Positions 31,647 through 42,056 of a stretch of 64,000 nt of DNA are shown in pieces (the stretch's first letter is position 1; each line of letters begins with the position of its first letter). The notes under the pieces are model-generated. The model did not search any database. It was not told the origin of the DNA and saw only the letters and a list, made by a program, of their open reading frames with translations. This DNA comes from Gammaproteobacteria bacterium (lineage in GTDB: Bacteria > Pseudomonadota > Gammaproteobacteria > Ga0077554 > Ga007554): the NCBI GenBank assembly GCA_040183005.1, contig JAMPIW010000002.1, positions 372,001-436,000 of the forward strand, read 5' to 3'. The translations under genes and the position numbers were made by a program.

Positions 31647-32534
31647 AAACAGTTGCACTACTTCTGGGCCGTCGCCAAGACGGGCAGCATCGTCCGCGCT
31701 TGCGAACAATTGAACCTTACGCCGCAAACCATCAGCGGCCAGATCGGCTTGCTGGAAGAAACACTGGGCGTTGAACTGTTCCAGCGGGCCGGACGGCGCC
31801 TGAAACTCACGGAGACCGGCCGGCTCGCGCTCTCCTACGCCGAAGAGATTTTCCAGACGGGAGGGAGGTTGGAGGAAATGCTGCGCACCCAGCCCGGGGA
31901 TCGCCACACGCTGTTTCGGGTTGGCATTGCCGACGTGGTACCCAAATCCATCGCCTACCGTCTACTCGCCCCCGCGATGGCGCTCTCCGAGCCACTGCGC
32001 ATCGTCTGCCGGGAAGACAAGCTGGAGCGATTGATGGCGGAACTGGCGATTCAGCGTCTCGATCTGGTAATTGCCGACAGCCCGATGCCTTCAGAGATGG
32101 ACGTGAAGGGATACAGCCACAAGCTCGGCGAATGCGGCATCACCTTCTTCGCCACATCCAAACTCGCCGCCTTATACGGCAGCGACTTTCCGCACAGCTT
32201 GCAAGGCGCACCCATGCTGGTGCCCGGCGAAAATACCATCGTCCGGGGAAGGCTCATGCGCTGGTTTGGCGAGCGACAGATTCAACCGCGCATCGTGGGC
32301 GAATTCGACGACAGCGCCTTGATGAAAGCCTTCGGACAATCCGGCATCGGTATCTTCATCGCGCCATCCGTGATCGCCGACGAGGTGCGGCGCCAATATG
32401 GCGTCGAGGCCATCGGCCGGACCGATGAAATCATCGAACGGTTCTACGCCATTTCAGTGGAGCGTCGACTGACTCATCCGGCCGTAGTTGCTGTCACCGA
32501 GGCGGCGCGCCAGGAGTTGTTTGCAAACCCTTGA
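31635..32534 (+). CDS. nhaR: LysR-family regulator, NhaR type
   Basis: The 299-residue protein begins MLNYKQLHYFWAVAKTGSI and has a winged helix-turn-helix with LTPQTISGQIGLLEE, followed by a LysR substrate domain. The N-terminal LNYKQLHYFW and overall length fit NhaR, which in E. coli activates nhaA and osmC in response to sodium. No nhaA lies in the window. Its promoter is the second 132-bp repeat. It is convergent with the HigA-ImmA gene. Confidence 0.85.
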   Translation: MLNYKQLHYFWAVAKTGSIVRACEQLNLTPQTISGQIGLLEETLGVELFQRAGRRLKLTETGRLALSYAEEIFQTGGRLEEMLRTQPGDRHTLFRVGIADVVPKSIAYRLLAPAMALSEPLRIVCREDKLERLMAELAIQRLDLVIADSPMPSEMDVKGYSHKLGECGITFFATSKLAALYGSDFPHSLQGAPMLVPGENTIVRGRLMRWFGERQIQPRIVGEFDDSALMKAFGQSGIGIFIAPSVIADEVRRQYGVEAIGRTDEIIERFYAISVERRLTHPAVVAVTEAARQELFANP

Positions 32535-32618
32535 AATGGGACGAATGAAATGCAGCCGACAGGATCACGTGTTGATTTTGTCCGCGTGGACACAGAAAGA
32601 TGTGTCCACCCTCGGCTG

Positions 32619-33833
32619 CTAGGCAAAGTGGCGGCTGACCAGACCATGGCCGAGCAGCTTGGCCAGGATGCGGTAATTCTTGGTCTCATGCCGGACACGG
32701 CCGGCAACGATGGCCGGATGAATGCTGAGTTTTTCCGCCAGGGCAATGGCATCCTTTGCAAGGTGACTGGTGCGGGCTGCTGACTTTTCCCAAACTGCCT
32801 GGGGGATCAAAACTTCCTGAGCCATGTCGTCTGCCTCGCGCTCTTTGCGGTCTTGTTCGCCGGAACTTTCCAAGTCATCCGTGAACACTGGATTCGCTGC
32901 GTCCAGGTGCTTGGCGACGTGGGCGAGCTCATGCATGAGCACGAACCAGAAATTATCCAGCCGGTCGTGGCGTAGCGTCAGCGCGACAATGGGGCACCCA
33001 TCATCGAGCATGGCCGCACCGTCAAGATAAGTTCCTTTGAAATGGGGCTCGGTGACCAAGGTAATGCCCGCCATGCCTAGCTGTTCGCGCGCAAGCCTTG
33101 GCCCATCTTCGAAGACGGATAGACTCGCGAGAGACTTCATCCATTTGGTCGTGACGATGCCTTTCTTGTATTCGCGGGAAACCGGCATTGCACGGGACTT
33201 TTTCAGCACACACAGGCGCCAGGCGAGAAGGGCATTACCGTCAGCCCCGCGCACGCCACGCTGGTGCAGCGGTGCACGCAGGAACGCAGGCTCTGCCTGT
33301 TTTGGCAACAGGTCGTGCATGAATTTGAGAAACTCATCCTCGGCATAGTCCTTTAGTCGTTGCGCGTTGCCTTTGAAGTCGCCAAAGCACCCTCTGTCTA
33401 GCATCTCCTTGAGAGGAAGCTTGCTGTAGTCCAACTCTGGTGCGTTACCAAGGGCGATCTCATTACCCTCACACCCTATGAGCACATCGGCGGGAATACC
33501 GAGTCCTTGGTGTAGGCGCCGGATCATGGGAAGGGACAATGGACGTTTGCGCGACAGCACCTCCGAGACTTTAGAAGTGGAACCAATGTATTGCTCCAGT
33601 TCCTTGCGGCTGAGTTTCATTTGGTCCATGCGGAACAGAATGGCATCCACCGGGGCAGGCACTGCAGGTGGCACGATTTTGCGCTCGTAATCTTCGATCA
33701 CCAACGCCAGCAACTCCAGCTCATTATCTTTCTTGGAGCCAGCTTCAGGGTCGAGCGTCATCAGAGCGGAAAGCCGCGCCATTGCTTGCGTGTAGTCCTC
33801 GTTGGACTTAATGACTTTAATGTTCATCGCCAT
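32619..33833 (-). CDS. HigA-type antitoxin fused to an ImmA/IrrE metallopeptidase domain
   Basis: Residues 60-120 form a HigA-like Xre helix-turn-helix (MDQMKLSRKELEQYIGSTSK ... VLSRKRPLSLPMIRRLHQGLG). From about residue 210 an M78 ImmA/IrrE peptidase follows, with the zinc site HELAH at 301-305 and a downstream acidic EREADDMAQE. At 404 residues it is far longer than the ~100-140 of simple HigA. ImmA-type peptidases cleave repressors in mobile elements, so this protein could both repress and process. It lies 33 bp after the HigB-like toxin, with AGGAG before the ATG. Confidence 0.85.
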   Translation of the reverse strand: MAMNIKVIKSNEDYTQAMARLSALMTLDPEAGSKKDNELELLALVIEDYERKIVPPAVPAPVDAILFRMDQMKLSRKELEQYIGSTSKVSEVLSRKRPLSLPMIRRLHQGLGIPADVLIGCEGNEIALGNAPELDYSKLPLKEMLDRGCFGDFKGNAQRLKDYAEDEFLKFMHDLLPKQAEPAFLRAPLHQRGVRGADGNALLAWRLCVLKKSRAMPVSREYKKGIVTTKWMKSLASLSVFEDGPRLAREQLGMAGITLVTEPHFKGTYLDGAAMLDDGCPIVALTLRHDRLDNFWFVLMHELAHVAKHLDAANPVFTDDLESSGEQDRKEREADDMAQEVLIPQAVWEKSAARTSHLAKDAIALAEKLSIHPAIVAGRVRHETKNYRILAKLLGHGLVSRHFA

Positions 33834-33866
33834 TTCTCTCCTAAGCCAAGCCCATATTGAGACAGC

Positions 33867-34151
33867 TTAAAATTTCTTTTTGTCGTATTCGGCATGGGTT
33901 CCCACCCATTCGACCAAGACCATTCCGCCTTGGTAGCGCACCTTGACAACCAATCGGTACGAATTGCCTTTAATGTTAAAAATCACGCGGTTTTCAGCCA
34001 GAAAATCCGCGCTGGGATACCGCTTTTTGATGTCTTGGGTTGAATGCCAAATCTCCCGCTCCACCTCTTTGCGCCATGCGTCCAACGGCCCGCGAATATC
34101 TGCGTGTTTTTTCTTGAACGCTTCGAGTTGCGGCAATCCCAGAATGCGCAT
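33867..34151 (-). CDS. higB: HigB-family mRNA interferase toxin
   Basis: The 94-residue protein has the HigB pattern WRKEVEREIW, RVIFNIKGNSYRLVVKVRYQG and a C-terminal WVGTHAEYDKKKF. This is the ribosome-dependent mRNA-cleaving RelE-like fold (PF09907 type). It is translated first, followed by the HigA-ImmA fusion, the toxin-first order of hig loci. A well-formed promoter with palindromes lies directly upstream. Confidence 0.88.
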   Translation of the reverse strand: MRILGLPQLEAFKKKHADIRGPLDAWRKEVEREIWHSTQDIKKRYPSADFLAENRVIFNIKGNSYRLVVKVRYQGGMVLVEWVGTHAEYDKKKF

Positions 34152-34157
34152 GAAGGT

Positions 34158-34210
34158 TTATCTTTCCCATGGATAAGATAAATTATAGTTCCCAAAATGG
34201 GAATAATCAA
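34158..34210 (-). promoter_or_regulatory. Promoter and operator of the higB-higA operon
   Basis: On the minus strand a -35 TTGATT (34205-34210) and a perfect -10 TATAAT (34182-34187) are separated by 17 bp. The spacer contains TTCCCA-TTT-TGGGAA (34189-34203). A second palindrome with TTATCTT/AAGATAA arms around CCATGG covers 34158-34181, between the -10 and the start codon. Such sites are expected for autorepression by the antitoxin HTH. Confidence 0.75.
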
Positions 34211-34327
34211 GGGCTAGCACTTCCCTGCGTATAGAAGTGATGGGCCATCAAGTTGTCGAAATGGGTATCGCAGACCAGTGCGGGGGGAGATTTCAAAGTC
34301 CAACAGGGTAGACGCATTGTTTGCAGC

Positions 34328-35692
34328 CTACTTCCCGATACAAAAACTCGCAAATATCCTTCCGAGCAGATCATCTGAAGTAAATTCGCCGGTGATTTCC
34401 GACAAGATCTGCTGCGCCTGGCGCAGGTCTTCGGCAAGCAATTCGCCCGCACGGTGACGCTCAAACTGATGATCTGCATTTTCCAGGCTCTGATGGGCGC
34501 GCTGTAAGGCGTCGACGTGGCGGCGGCGCGCCATGAAACCGCCTTCACCGGCGCTGCTGTATCCCATGGATTCTTTCAGGTGCTGGCGTAGCGCCTCTAT
34601 CCCCGCGCCTGTCTTTGCGGAAAGCGCCACTTCGGGACCCAAGCCTCCCTCGCGGACGCCCGGCGCGCGCCCCGTCACATCGATCTTGTTGCGCACCACT
34701 GTCATGGGCAGTCCTGTCGGTAGTTTTTCGACGATGCTCCGCAGCTCATCGCTCTGCCCGTCGTCCAATGCTGCCCCGTCATCCATCATCAACAGTACGC
34801 GGTCGGCGCGCGCAATCTCGCCCCAGGCGCGCTGTATGCCTTGCTGCTCCACGGGATCAGTACTATCGCGCAGACCTGCGGTGTCGATGATGTGCAGCGG
34901 CAGGCCGTCGATGTTGATGTGTTCACGCAACACATCGCGGGTGGTACCGGGGATGTCGGTGACGATGGCCGCATCCCTACAGGCAAGGCGGTTGAGCAAG
35001 CTGGATTTGCCGGCGTTGGGGCGTCCGGCGATTACCACTGTCATGCCTTCGCGCAGCAGACGCCCTTGATGCGCAGATCCCAGGACACCACGCAGGTTTT
35101 CGATAATCCCTTTTAATCGCACGCCAACATTGCCCGTGGAAAGAAAATCTATCTCCTCTTCGGGAAAGTCGATGGCGGATTCCACATAGATGCGCAGTTC
35201 GATCAACTGCTCGATCAGACTATTGATGTGTAAAGAAAATTCGCCTTGCAACGACCGCGTGGCGGCCCGCGCCGCCTGCTCGGTGCCGCTTTCGATCAAA
35301 TCGGCGATGGCCTCGGCCTGTACCAGATCGAGCTTGTCGTTCAGGAAGGCACGTTCGGAGAATTCGCCAGGGCGCGCCAGGCGCGCACCTAGTGCTATGG
35401 CGCGCTTTATCAGGAGATCCAGCACCACTGGGCCGCCATGGCCCTGTAGCTCCAGGATATCTTCGCCGGTAAAGGAATGAGGAGAGGAAAAAAATAGCGC
35501 GATGCCGGTGTCGATCACCGCGCCATCGGTATCACGAAATGGCAGATATTCAGCACGGCGCGGCGGCGGGACACATCCAAGCACGCCGTGGGCGATACTT
35601 GATGCCAGCGGTCCCGACACGCGCACGATGCCCACGCCACCCCGTCCCGGCGGCGTGGCCAGCGCGACGATAGTTTCGGTGGGTGCGGTCAT
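34328..35692 (-). CDS. mnmE: tRNA modification GTPase MnmE
   Basis: With MnmG it installs carboxymethylaminomethyl groups on U34 of several tRNAs. The 454-residue protein has the folate-binding N-domain ([20 protein letters not shown]), the G domain with [15 protein letters not shown] and NKID, and the C-terminal CIGK with its conserved cysteine. I start at the ATG at 35692 (MTAPTETIV); a longer frame to 35716 adds eight residues. It follows yidC. Its last ~60 codons are duplicated in decayed form at 25890-26073. Confidence 0.97.
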   Translation of the reverse strand: MTAPTETIVALATPPGRGGVGIVRVSGPLASSIAHGVLGCVPPPRRAEYLPFRDTDGAVIDTGIALFFSSPHSFTGEDILELQGHGGPVVLDLLIKRAIALGARLARPGEFSERAFLNDKLDLVQAEAIADLIESGTEQAARAATRSLQGEFSLHINSLIEQLIELRIYVESAIDFPEEEIDFLSTGNVGVRLKGIIENLRGVLGSAHQGRLLREGMTVVIAGRPNAGKSSLLNRLACRDAAIVTDIPGTTRDVLREHINIDGLPLHIIDTAGLRDSTDPVEQQGIQRAWGEIARADRVLLMMDDGAALDDGQSDELRSIVEKLPTGLPMTVVRNKIDVTGRAPGVREGGLGPEVALSAKTGAGIEALRQHLKESMGYSSAGEGGFMARRRHVDALQRAHQSLENADHQFERHRAGELLAEDLRQAQQILSEITGEFTSDDLLGRIFASFCIGK

Positions 35693-35740
35693 TTCTTCAA
35701 TCAGGGCAATGGACAACCTGGCAGGATGTCCATGCCGTTA

Positions 35741-37414
35741 TCATGCAGCCTTCGCACTCTGTTGTTCGATACGGCGCGTAATATACCACTGCTGTGCAAT
35801 CGACAACACGTTATTGACCACCCAGTACAGCACTAGCCCCGCTGGGAAGAAAGCGAAAAACGGCGTGAATATAAAGGGCAAAAACTTCATCATCTTTGCC
35901 ATCACCGGATCTGGCGGCGGCGGATTGAGTTTTTGCTGGATAAACATCGTTGCACCCATCAGCAGCGGCAACACGTAGAAAGGATCGCGCGTGGAAAGAT
36001 CCTGTATCCACAGAATAAACGGTGCCTGGCGCAATTCCACGCTTTCCAGCAACATCCAGTAAAGTGCGATAAATACCGGGATCTGCACCAGGATGGGCAG
36101 GCAGCCACCCATGGGATTCACTTTTTCCTTTTTGTACAGCTCCATCATCGCCTGGCTGAACTTCTGGCGGTCTTCGCCATGACGTTCCTTGAGCGCGGTC
36201 ATCTTGGGTTGCAGACGACGCATATTCGCCATAGAGCGGTAACTGGTTTCCGACAGTTTGAAAAACACCAGCTTGATCATCAAGGTCACCAGCACGATGG
36301 ACCAACCCCAATTGCCCACCATCTTATGCAGCCACTCCAGCAGCCAGAACAGTGGTTTTGCGATCACCGTCAACATGCCGTAATCGACTGTCAACTCCAG
36401 TCCAGGTGCCACCTTTTCCAGCGTATCCTGCAACTTCGGGCCAATGAAGAGGCGGCTGCTGAAACTGCCGCTCTGTCCGGGTGCGACGACCATCTCGGGA
36501 GACGCCATGCCGAGCACATAGCGCTTGTCATCCAGCGCCTGGCTGTAATAGTGATTCGCCTCGCCCGCTTTGGGTATCCAGGCGCCAAGAAAATAGTGCT
36601 GGATCATCGCCGCCCAGCCGCCGGGGATGTCACGGCTCAGGTTCTCCGCCGCCATATCATCGAACTGGATCTTTTCGTATTTCTTTGCTTCGCTGTAGAT
36701 GACACCGCCGGTGTAGGTATAAATCAGCGACATGCCGCCATCGGAGGAATCCCGGCGCTGGAACTGGCGGTACTGCCGCCCCTTCCACTCTGTCGTCGAG
36801 GCGTTGTTCACGGCCTGCTCGACATCGACGACATAACTGCCACGCTTAAAGGTATAGGTTTTGGTGACGGCTACGCCATCCGGCCCTGTCCAGGCCAACG
36901 GAACCTTGATCTCGCTGGCACCACTGGCGCCCAGTGTGTACTCGGTCTGCTCCGCGCTGAACTGCGCCTGATAATCAGGGGCCGCACGGCTCGATAACAA
37001 GCCTGACTGGGCAATAAACAAATCCGCCTGCGCATCGGTGAGCAACCGCACTGGTTCGTTCGGCTTATCCACTTTAACAGGGTAGGTGAGCAGATCCGCC
37101 TGGCGCAAATCACCACCGATGGTATCAATATACACGTCGAGCACGTCGGTTTTGACGTGGACGCGCTGCGCCGATTTCAGCGCAGCCGCCTGGACAGCAG
37201 GCGCTACGGTTGCGGCTGGCGCTCCGGGGGTTAGTGCAGGAGCGGTGGAAGTTGTTGCTGCCGGGGAAGCAGAAGGAACGGCAGGAGTGGCGCCGGGGCC
37301 GGTTGCGACAACGGTGGGCGTTTGCGGCGCGCCAAAGTCTTGCTGCCATGCCTGCCAGAGCAGCAGGATGACAACTGACAAAGCTGCAAACAGGAGAATT
37401 CTGTAGTTATCCAT
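35741..37414 (-). CDS. yidC: Membrane protein insertase YidC
   Basis: YidC inserts and folds inner-membrane proteins alone or with SecYEG. The 557-residue protein starts MDNYRILLFAALSVVILLLW, has a large periplasmic beta domain, then the five-helix core with ETSYRSMANMRRLQPKM, MGGCLPILVQIPVFIALYWM and PAGLVLYWVVNN. Alanine/proline-rich residues 30-80 form the usual variable linker. The start overlaps the yidD stop by 4 bp. Confidence 0.98.
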   Translation of the reverse strand: MDNYRILLFAALSVVILLLWQAWQQDFGAPQTPTVVATGPGATPAVPSASPAATTSTAPALTPGAPAATVAPAVQAAALKSAQRVHVKTDVLDVYIDTIGGDLRQADLLTYPVKVDKPNEPVRLLTDAQADLFIAQSGLLSSRAAPDYQAQFSAEQTEYTLGASGASEIKVPLAWTGPDGVAVTKTYTFKRGSYVVDVEQAVNNASTTEWKGRQYRQFQRRDSSDGGMSLIYTYTGGVIYSEAKKYEKIQFDDMAAENLSRDIPGGWAAMIQHYFLGAWIPKAGEANHYYSQALDDKRYVLGMASPEMVVAPGQSGSFSSRLFIGPKLQDTLEKVAPGLELTVDYGMLTVIAKPLFWLLEWLHKMVGNWGWSIVLVTLMIKLVFFKLSETSYRSMANMRRLQPKMTALKERHGEDRQKFSQAMMELYKKEKVNPMGGCLPILVQIPVFIALYWMLLESVELRQAPFILWIQDLSTRDPFYVLPLLMGATMFIQQKLNPPPPDPVMAKMMKFLPFIFTPFFAFFPAGLVLYWVVNNVLSIAQQWYITRRIEQQSAKAA

Positions 37415-37644
37415 CAGGCCTTTTTATCCGTTTTTTCAGGTACGGGATCAATGCCGCCCGGATGCCATGGATGACAGCGCGCTATTCGGCGCAACGCCAT
37501 CCAGGAGCCGGTCAATGCACCGTGGTTTTTTATTGCCGTCTCGGCGTAACAGGAACAGCTTGGGTAAAAACGGCAGTTGTTACCCAGGAACGGGCTCAGC
37601 AGATAACGGTAGCCCCGTATCATGAATGTCAGGATTTTTTCCAT
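37414..37644 (-). CDS. yidD: Membrane protein insertion efficiency factor YidD
   Basis: The 76-residue protein begins MEKILTFMIRGYRYLLSPFL and has the invariant CRFYPSCSCYAETAI and CHPWHPGGIDPVP. It helps YidC-dependent insertion at the inner membrane. The frame is open to 37863, but that part is the shadow of rnpA. It overlaps rnpA by 16 bp and yidC by 4 bp. Confidence 0.96.
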   Translation of the reverse strand: MEKILTFMIRGYRYLLSPFLGNNCRFYPSCSCYAETAIKNHGALTGSWMALRRIARCHPWHPGGIDPVPEKTDKKA

Positions 37645-38042
37645 CGTTCGAGGGCTTCCCAATGCCTGCTCAGGATCGCGAATATTTTGCTGTTGGGCAC
37701 ATCCGCCGCACCCGCGCGGCTCATCACCACCACATCCAAGCCCGCAAGACGGGCCTGGTGCTGGCGGAAACTCTCCCGCGTCAAGCGCTTGATGCGATTC
37801 CGGCCCACTGCGGCTTTCACGCTTTTTTTCGATATCACCAGACCTAGGCGAGCGGAATCGCAACCATTTTTCCGCGCCCGCACGGCCAAGACACCGCCCG
37901 ACGACTTATATTGCCCATCAAAAACCAGCTTGTATTCGCTGGGGCTGGTGAGTCGGCAACACCTGCCGAAACGCTTCTCGGAAGCCGACCCCTGTTTGGA
38001 ATCAACAACGAAAACCAGAGCGGGGCCCAGCATCGAGCTCAA
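37629..38042 (-). CDS. rnpA: Ribonuclease P protein component
   Basis: Binds the RNase P RNA and matures tRNA 5' ends. The protein has RLTSPSEYKLVFDG, ARLGLVISKK and the RNA-contacting signature RNRIKRLTRESFR. At 137 residues it is about 15-20 longer at the N-terminus than E. coli RnpA. The start could be the ATG at 38042 or the one three codons later. It follows rpmH as usual. Confidence 0.95.
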   Translation of the reverse strand: MSSMLGPALVFVVDSKQGSASEKRFGRCCRLTSPSEYKLVFDGQYKSSGGVLAVRARKNGCDSARLGLVISKKSVKAAVGRNRIKRLTRESFRQHQARLAGLDVVVMSRAGAADVPNSKIFAILSRHWEALERWKKS

Positions 38043-38059
38043 AGCGGCGGGGTCGCCGG

Positions 38060-38194
38060 TCAGGCTGACAGGCGCGTCCTGCCCTTGGCGCGACGGCGCT
38101 TGATAACCTGACGGCCGCCCGGGGTGCTCATACGTGCGCGAAATCCGTGGGTACGCTTGCGCTTGATAACGCTAGGTTGAAATGTTCTTTTCAT
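38060..38194 (-). CDS. rpmH: 50S ribosomal protein L34
   Basis: The 44-residue protein [19 protein letters not shown] ... RLSA is L34 at exact length. The ATG at 38194 is preferred over an open frame to 38263. In most gammaproteobacteria dnaA is divergent from rpmH with the origin between. Here the divergent gene is dps, and I find no DnaA box in 38195-38398. Confidence 0.97.
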   Translation of the reverse strand: MKRTFQPSVIKRKRTHGFRARMSTPGGRQVIKRRRAKGRTRLSA

Positions 38195-38398
38195 AGCTTT
38201 ATCCGATATTTTGAACGACAACAAATGGATGGAACGGCGCCGCACGTGGCGACAACCAAACATAAAGCCGGATAAGATACCCAGATCAGGCAGGTCATGT
38301 CAACCAAAACAACGTCCTTTACATCAGTAACGGGTTATGCAATATTCGCATATGACGGGAAAATAATTTTCAAATTCAAAGAGAAAGGAGATAATCCC

Positions 38399-38869
38399 AT
38401 GAAAATTGACATAGGCATTTCGAAGAAAGACCGCGCGGAGATTGTGGATGGACTGTCACGATTGCTGGCGGATACCTATACGCTTTACCTCAAGACCCAC
38501 AACTTCCACTGGAATGTGACCGGACCGATGTTCCAGACACTGCACCTGATGTTCGAGGCGCAATACAACGAACAGGCGCTCGCTGTTGACCTGATTGCGG
38601 AACGCATCCGCGCCTTGGGCTTCCCGGCACCCGGCACCTATTCCGAATTTGTGCAATTAAGCTCCATCCCCGAGACCACCGGCGTGCCCAAGGCCGAGGA
38701 GATGATCAAGCTGCTGGTGGAAGGACAGGAAGCCGTGACACGTACCGCGCGCTCCATCTTCCCGGCGGTCGAGAAAGCCAACGACCAGCCTACCGCAGAC
38801 CTGCTCACCCAGCGCATGCAGGTGCATGAAAAAACCGCGTGGATGCTGCGCAGCCTGATCGAGAATTAA
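38399..38869 (+). CDS. dps: Dps-family ferritin-like DNA-protection protein
   Basis: The 156-residue four-helix protein has the inter-subunit ferroxidase motif [11 protein letters not shown] and [20 protein letters not shown]. Dps dodecamers oxidise and store iron with peroxide and can coat DNA. The ATG at 38399 has AAAGGAG eight bases upstream; the frame is open earlier, to 38297, in a hydrophobic leader that is not Dps-like. It lies 6 bp before apaH, so the two are probably co-transcribed. Confidence 0.94.
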   Translation: MKIDIGISKKDRAEIVDGLSRLLADTYTLYLKTHNFHWNVTGPMFQTLHLMFEAQYNEQALAVDLIAERIRALGFPAPGTYSEFVQLSSIPETTGVPKAEEMIKLLVEGQEAVTRTARSIFPAVEKANDQPTADLLTQRMQVHEKTAWMLRSLIEN

Positions 38870-38875
38870 ATCTCC

Positions 38876-39712
38876 ATGGCGGTCTATGCCATCGGCGATG
38901 TTCAGGGCTGTTTCGATGACCTGATGGCCCTGCTCGACAAAATCGCCTTTGACCCACAGCAAGATCAACTGTGGTTTGCCGGCGATTTGGTCAACCGGGG
39001 GCCGCAGTCTCTTGAAGTGTTGCGCTTCGTGCGGGACCTGGGCGCGCATGCGGTGACCGTGCTGGGTAATCACGACATCCATCTGCTCGCGGTAGCGGGC
39101 GGCCATACGCGCCCGCGCCGCAACGATACGTTCCACGATGTGCTGCATGCGCCGGACCGCGAAGAACTGCTCGAATGGCTGAGCCATCAGCCCCTGCTGC
39201 ATCACGACGCCACGCTGGGCATCACCATGCTCCATGCCGGCTTGCCACCGCAGTGGGATCTTACCACGGCGCGGGGCTGCGCTGCCGAGGTGGAGGGTGC
39301 GTTGTGTGGGAGTGGCTATCACGACTATCTTGCCGCAATTTATGGCAATGGGCCTGATCAGTGGTCAGCCACATTGATGGGTGCTGCCCGGTTACGCTTT
39401 ATCACCAACTGCCTTACGCGGCTACGTTATTGCGACGGCGAGGGACGCTTGGCGCTAAAAGAAAAGGGCGCCCCCGGCACGCAGTCACCTGGGCACCTGC
39501 CGTGGTTTATGGCGCCAGGCCGCGCTAGCGCGGATATGGAGATTGTCTTCGGTCACTGGTCGACGCTGGGGGCATGTGACGTGCAAGGCGTCCATCACCT
39601 GGACACGGGCTGCGTGTGGGGCGGGACATTGACTGCGTTACGCATGGATGCCACCGTGCGTGAACGCATCAGCATACCCTGTCGCGGCGCGTGCGAACCC
39701 GGCAAAGATTAA
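38876..39712 (+). CDS. apaH: Symmetrical bis(5'-nucleosyl)-tetraphosphatase
   Basis: ApaH splits Ap4A into two ADP and removes NpnN caps from RNA. The 278-residue metallophosphatase shows GDVQGCFDDL, GDLVNRGPQSLEVLR and GNHDIHL, the three metal-binding blocks. The partner genes apaG and rsmA are not beside it; dps precedes it by 6 bp. It is convergent with hemF, with 76 bp between. Confidence 0.96.
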   Translation: MAVYAIGDVQGCFDDLMALLDKIAFDPQQDQLWFAGDLVNRGPQSLEVLRFVRDLGAHAVTVLGNHDIHLLAVAGGHTRPRRNDTFHDVLHAPDREELLEWLSHQPLLHHDATLGITMLHAGLPPQWDLTTARGCAAEVEGALCGSGYHDYLAAIYGNGPDQWSATLMGAARLRFITNCLTRLRYCDGEGRLALKEKGAPGTQSPGHLPWFMAPGRASADMEIVFGHWSTLGACDVQGVHHLDTGCVWGGTLTALRMDATVRERISIPCRGACEPGKD

Positions 39713-39788
39713 GCCGCAAAGAACGCCAAACTATCAAAGGTCAAGACGGGAGCGGAGGGTTTGACGTTCTCGGCGGCTATTTTTTGAA

Positions 39789-40736
<948 letters not shown>

Positions 40737-40810
40737 TTATATCCCAGAATGGATAGCTCTATCTCCTGTTGCCACAGGCTGCTTTTGCCAAATCACCTTG
40801 CTACCGGCAT

Positions 40811-42048
40811 TCATACGCCCTCCGCAATCATTACCTCGTGTTGCGTATAGGACGATTTTGACAACCACTCCTGCATCCGATCCCCCGGTATGGGACGGCT
40901 GATATAAAAACCCTGTGCGGTATCGCAATTCAACCTTGCCAGCATGCTCAACATCCCCTCGCTTTCGACGCCTTCGGCAACCACGTTCAGGCCAAGGTTG
41001 TGCGCCAGGTCGATGGTGGCATGGACGATGGCGGCGTCGCTCCGGGATTGTTCCATCTCCATGACAAACGTTTTGTCTATCTTGATTTCATCGACAGGCA
41101 GGCGTTTGAGATAACCCAGCGAGGAGTAACCGGTGCCGAAATCGTCAATGGAAAGTTTGATTCTCATGGCATTCAGCCGCGCCAGTATTTCCAGTGCGCG
41201 CTGGGGGTCGATCATAATGGCGTCTTCCGTGATCTCGAGCTCCAGCGAGGAAGGGGGCACATGAAATCTCATCAAATGGTGAGCAATCTGATCCGGCAGG
41301 CGCAGATCATAGAGCACGCGCGAGGAAAGATTGACCGCCACCTTGAGATCCAGGCCCGCGCGCTGCCAGACATTGTGCTGGCGCAGCGCCTCCACCAGCA
41401 CCCATTGCGTCAACACTCCAATAAGACCACTGCGTTCCGCAACAGGAAGAAATTGGGGCGGCATCAACAAGCCATGCAGCGGATGCTGCCAGCGCACCAA
41501 CGCCTCGACACCCTGGATACGCCCGGTTTTGATGTGCAGCTTGGGCTGATAGTGAAGTACCAACTCTCCTGTATCTATCGCGTTGCGCAATTCGGCCCGC
41601 AGGGTCAATTGGTCAATACTATTTTGATCGTGCGCAGGGTCATAAAGAGCGTAGGCATTGCGGGTGTTCTTGGCGATGTACAATGCGATATCTGCGCGCC
41701 GCAACAGGGTCTCGCCATCCTCGCCGTGATCGGGAAACAGGGTAATTCCCACGCTGCCGCCAATCGCCACCGTGTTACCCTCCACGACAAAAGGTGTCTG
41801 CAGGGTTTCGGTGATTTCTCGCGCTACGGTCATAATTTCCTGCGCATTGGTCAGTGCAGGCAAAAGAAAAGCGAACTCATCACCGCCCAGGCGTGCCATC
41901 ACCGGCTCCTGCCCGGCCAACACATCCGGCGCATCATCTTCGGCACCCAGCAGACAAACGATATTTATTGACTGGATAGTTCTCTTCAGGCGCTCGCTCA
42001 CCTGTTGCAGCAAGACATCGCCGACATGATGGCCCAAAGTATCATTAA
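40811..42048 (-). pseudogene. 3' part of a GGDEF-EAL gene split by an IS66-type element
   Basis: This part encodes INDTLGHHVGD, the active-site RLGGDEFAF and a full EAL domain (GVEALVRWQHP, later EITEDAIM, IDDFGTGYSSLGYLKRLP and EGVESEGM). The upstream part ends at DLDGFKE on the other side of the IS. Joining 43768 to 42048 and removing one copy of the 8-bp duplication gives 2418 bp, in frame. An internal ATG at 42037 could give a GGDEF-truncated EAL protein, so some phosphodiesterase activity may survive. Confidence 0.88.
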
Positions 42049-42056
42049 TTTCTTTG

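Noticed and set aside
34207-34548. A 113-residue leftward gene between higB and mnmE
   Set aside because: Most of it is another frame of the mnmE 3' end; the remaining ~40 codons have no start signal or recognisable domain.
38195-38398. Origin of replication between rpmH and dps
   Set aside because: No TTATNCACA site and no clear AT-rich block; the hemJ-side gap is a better candidate.
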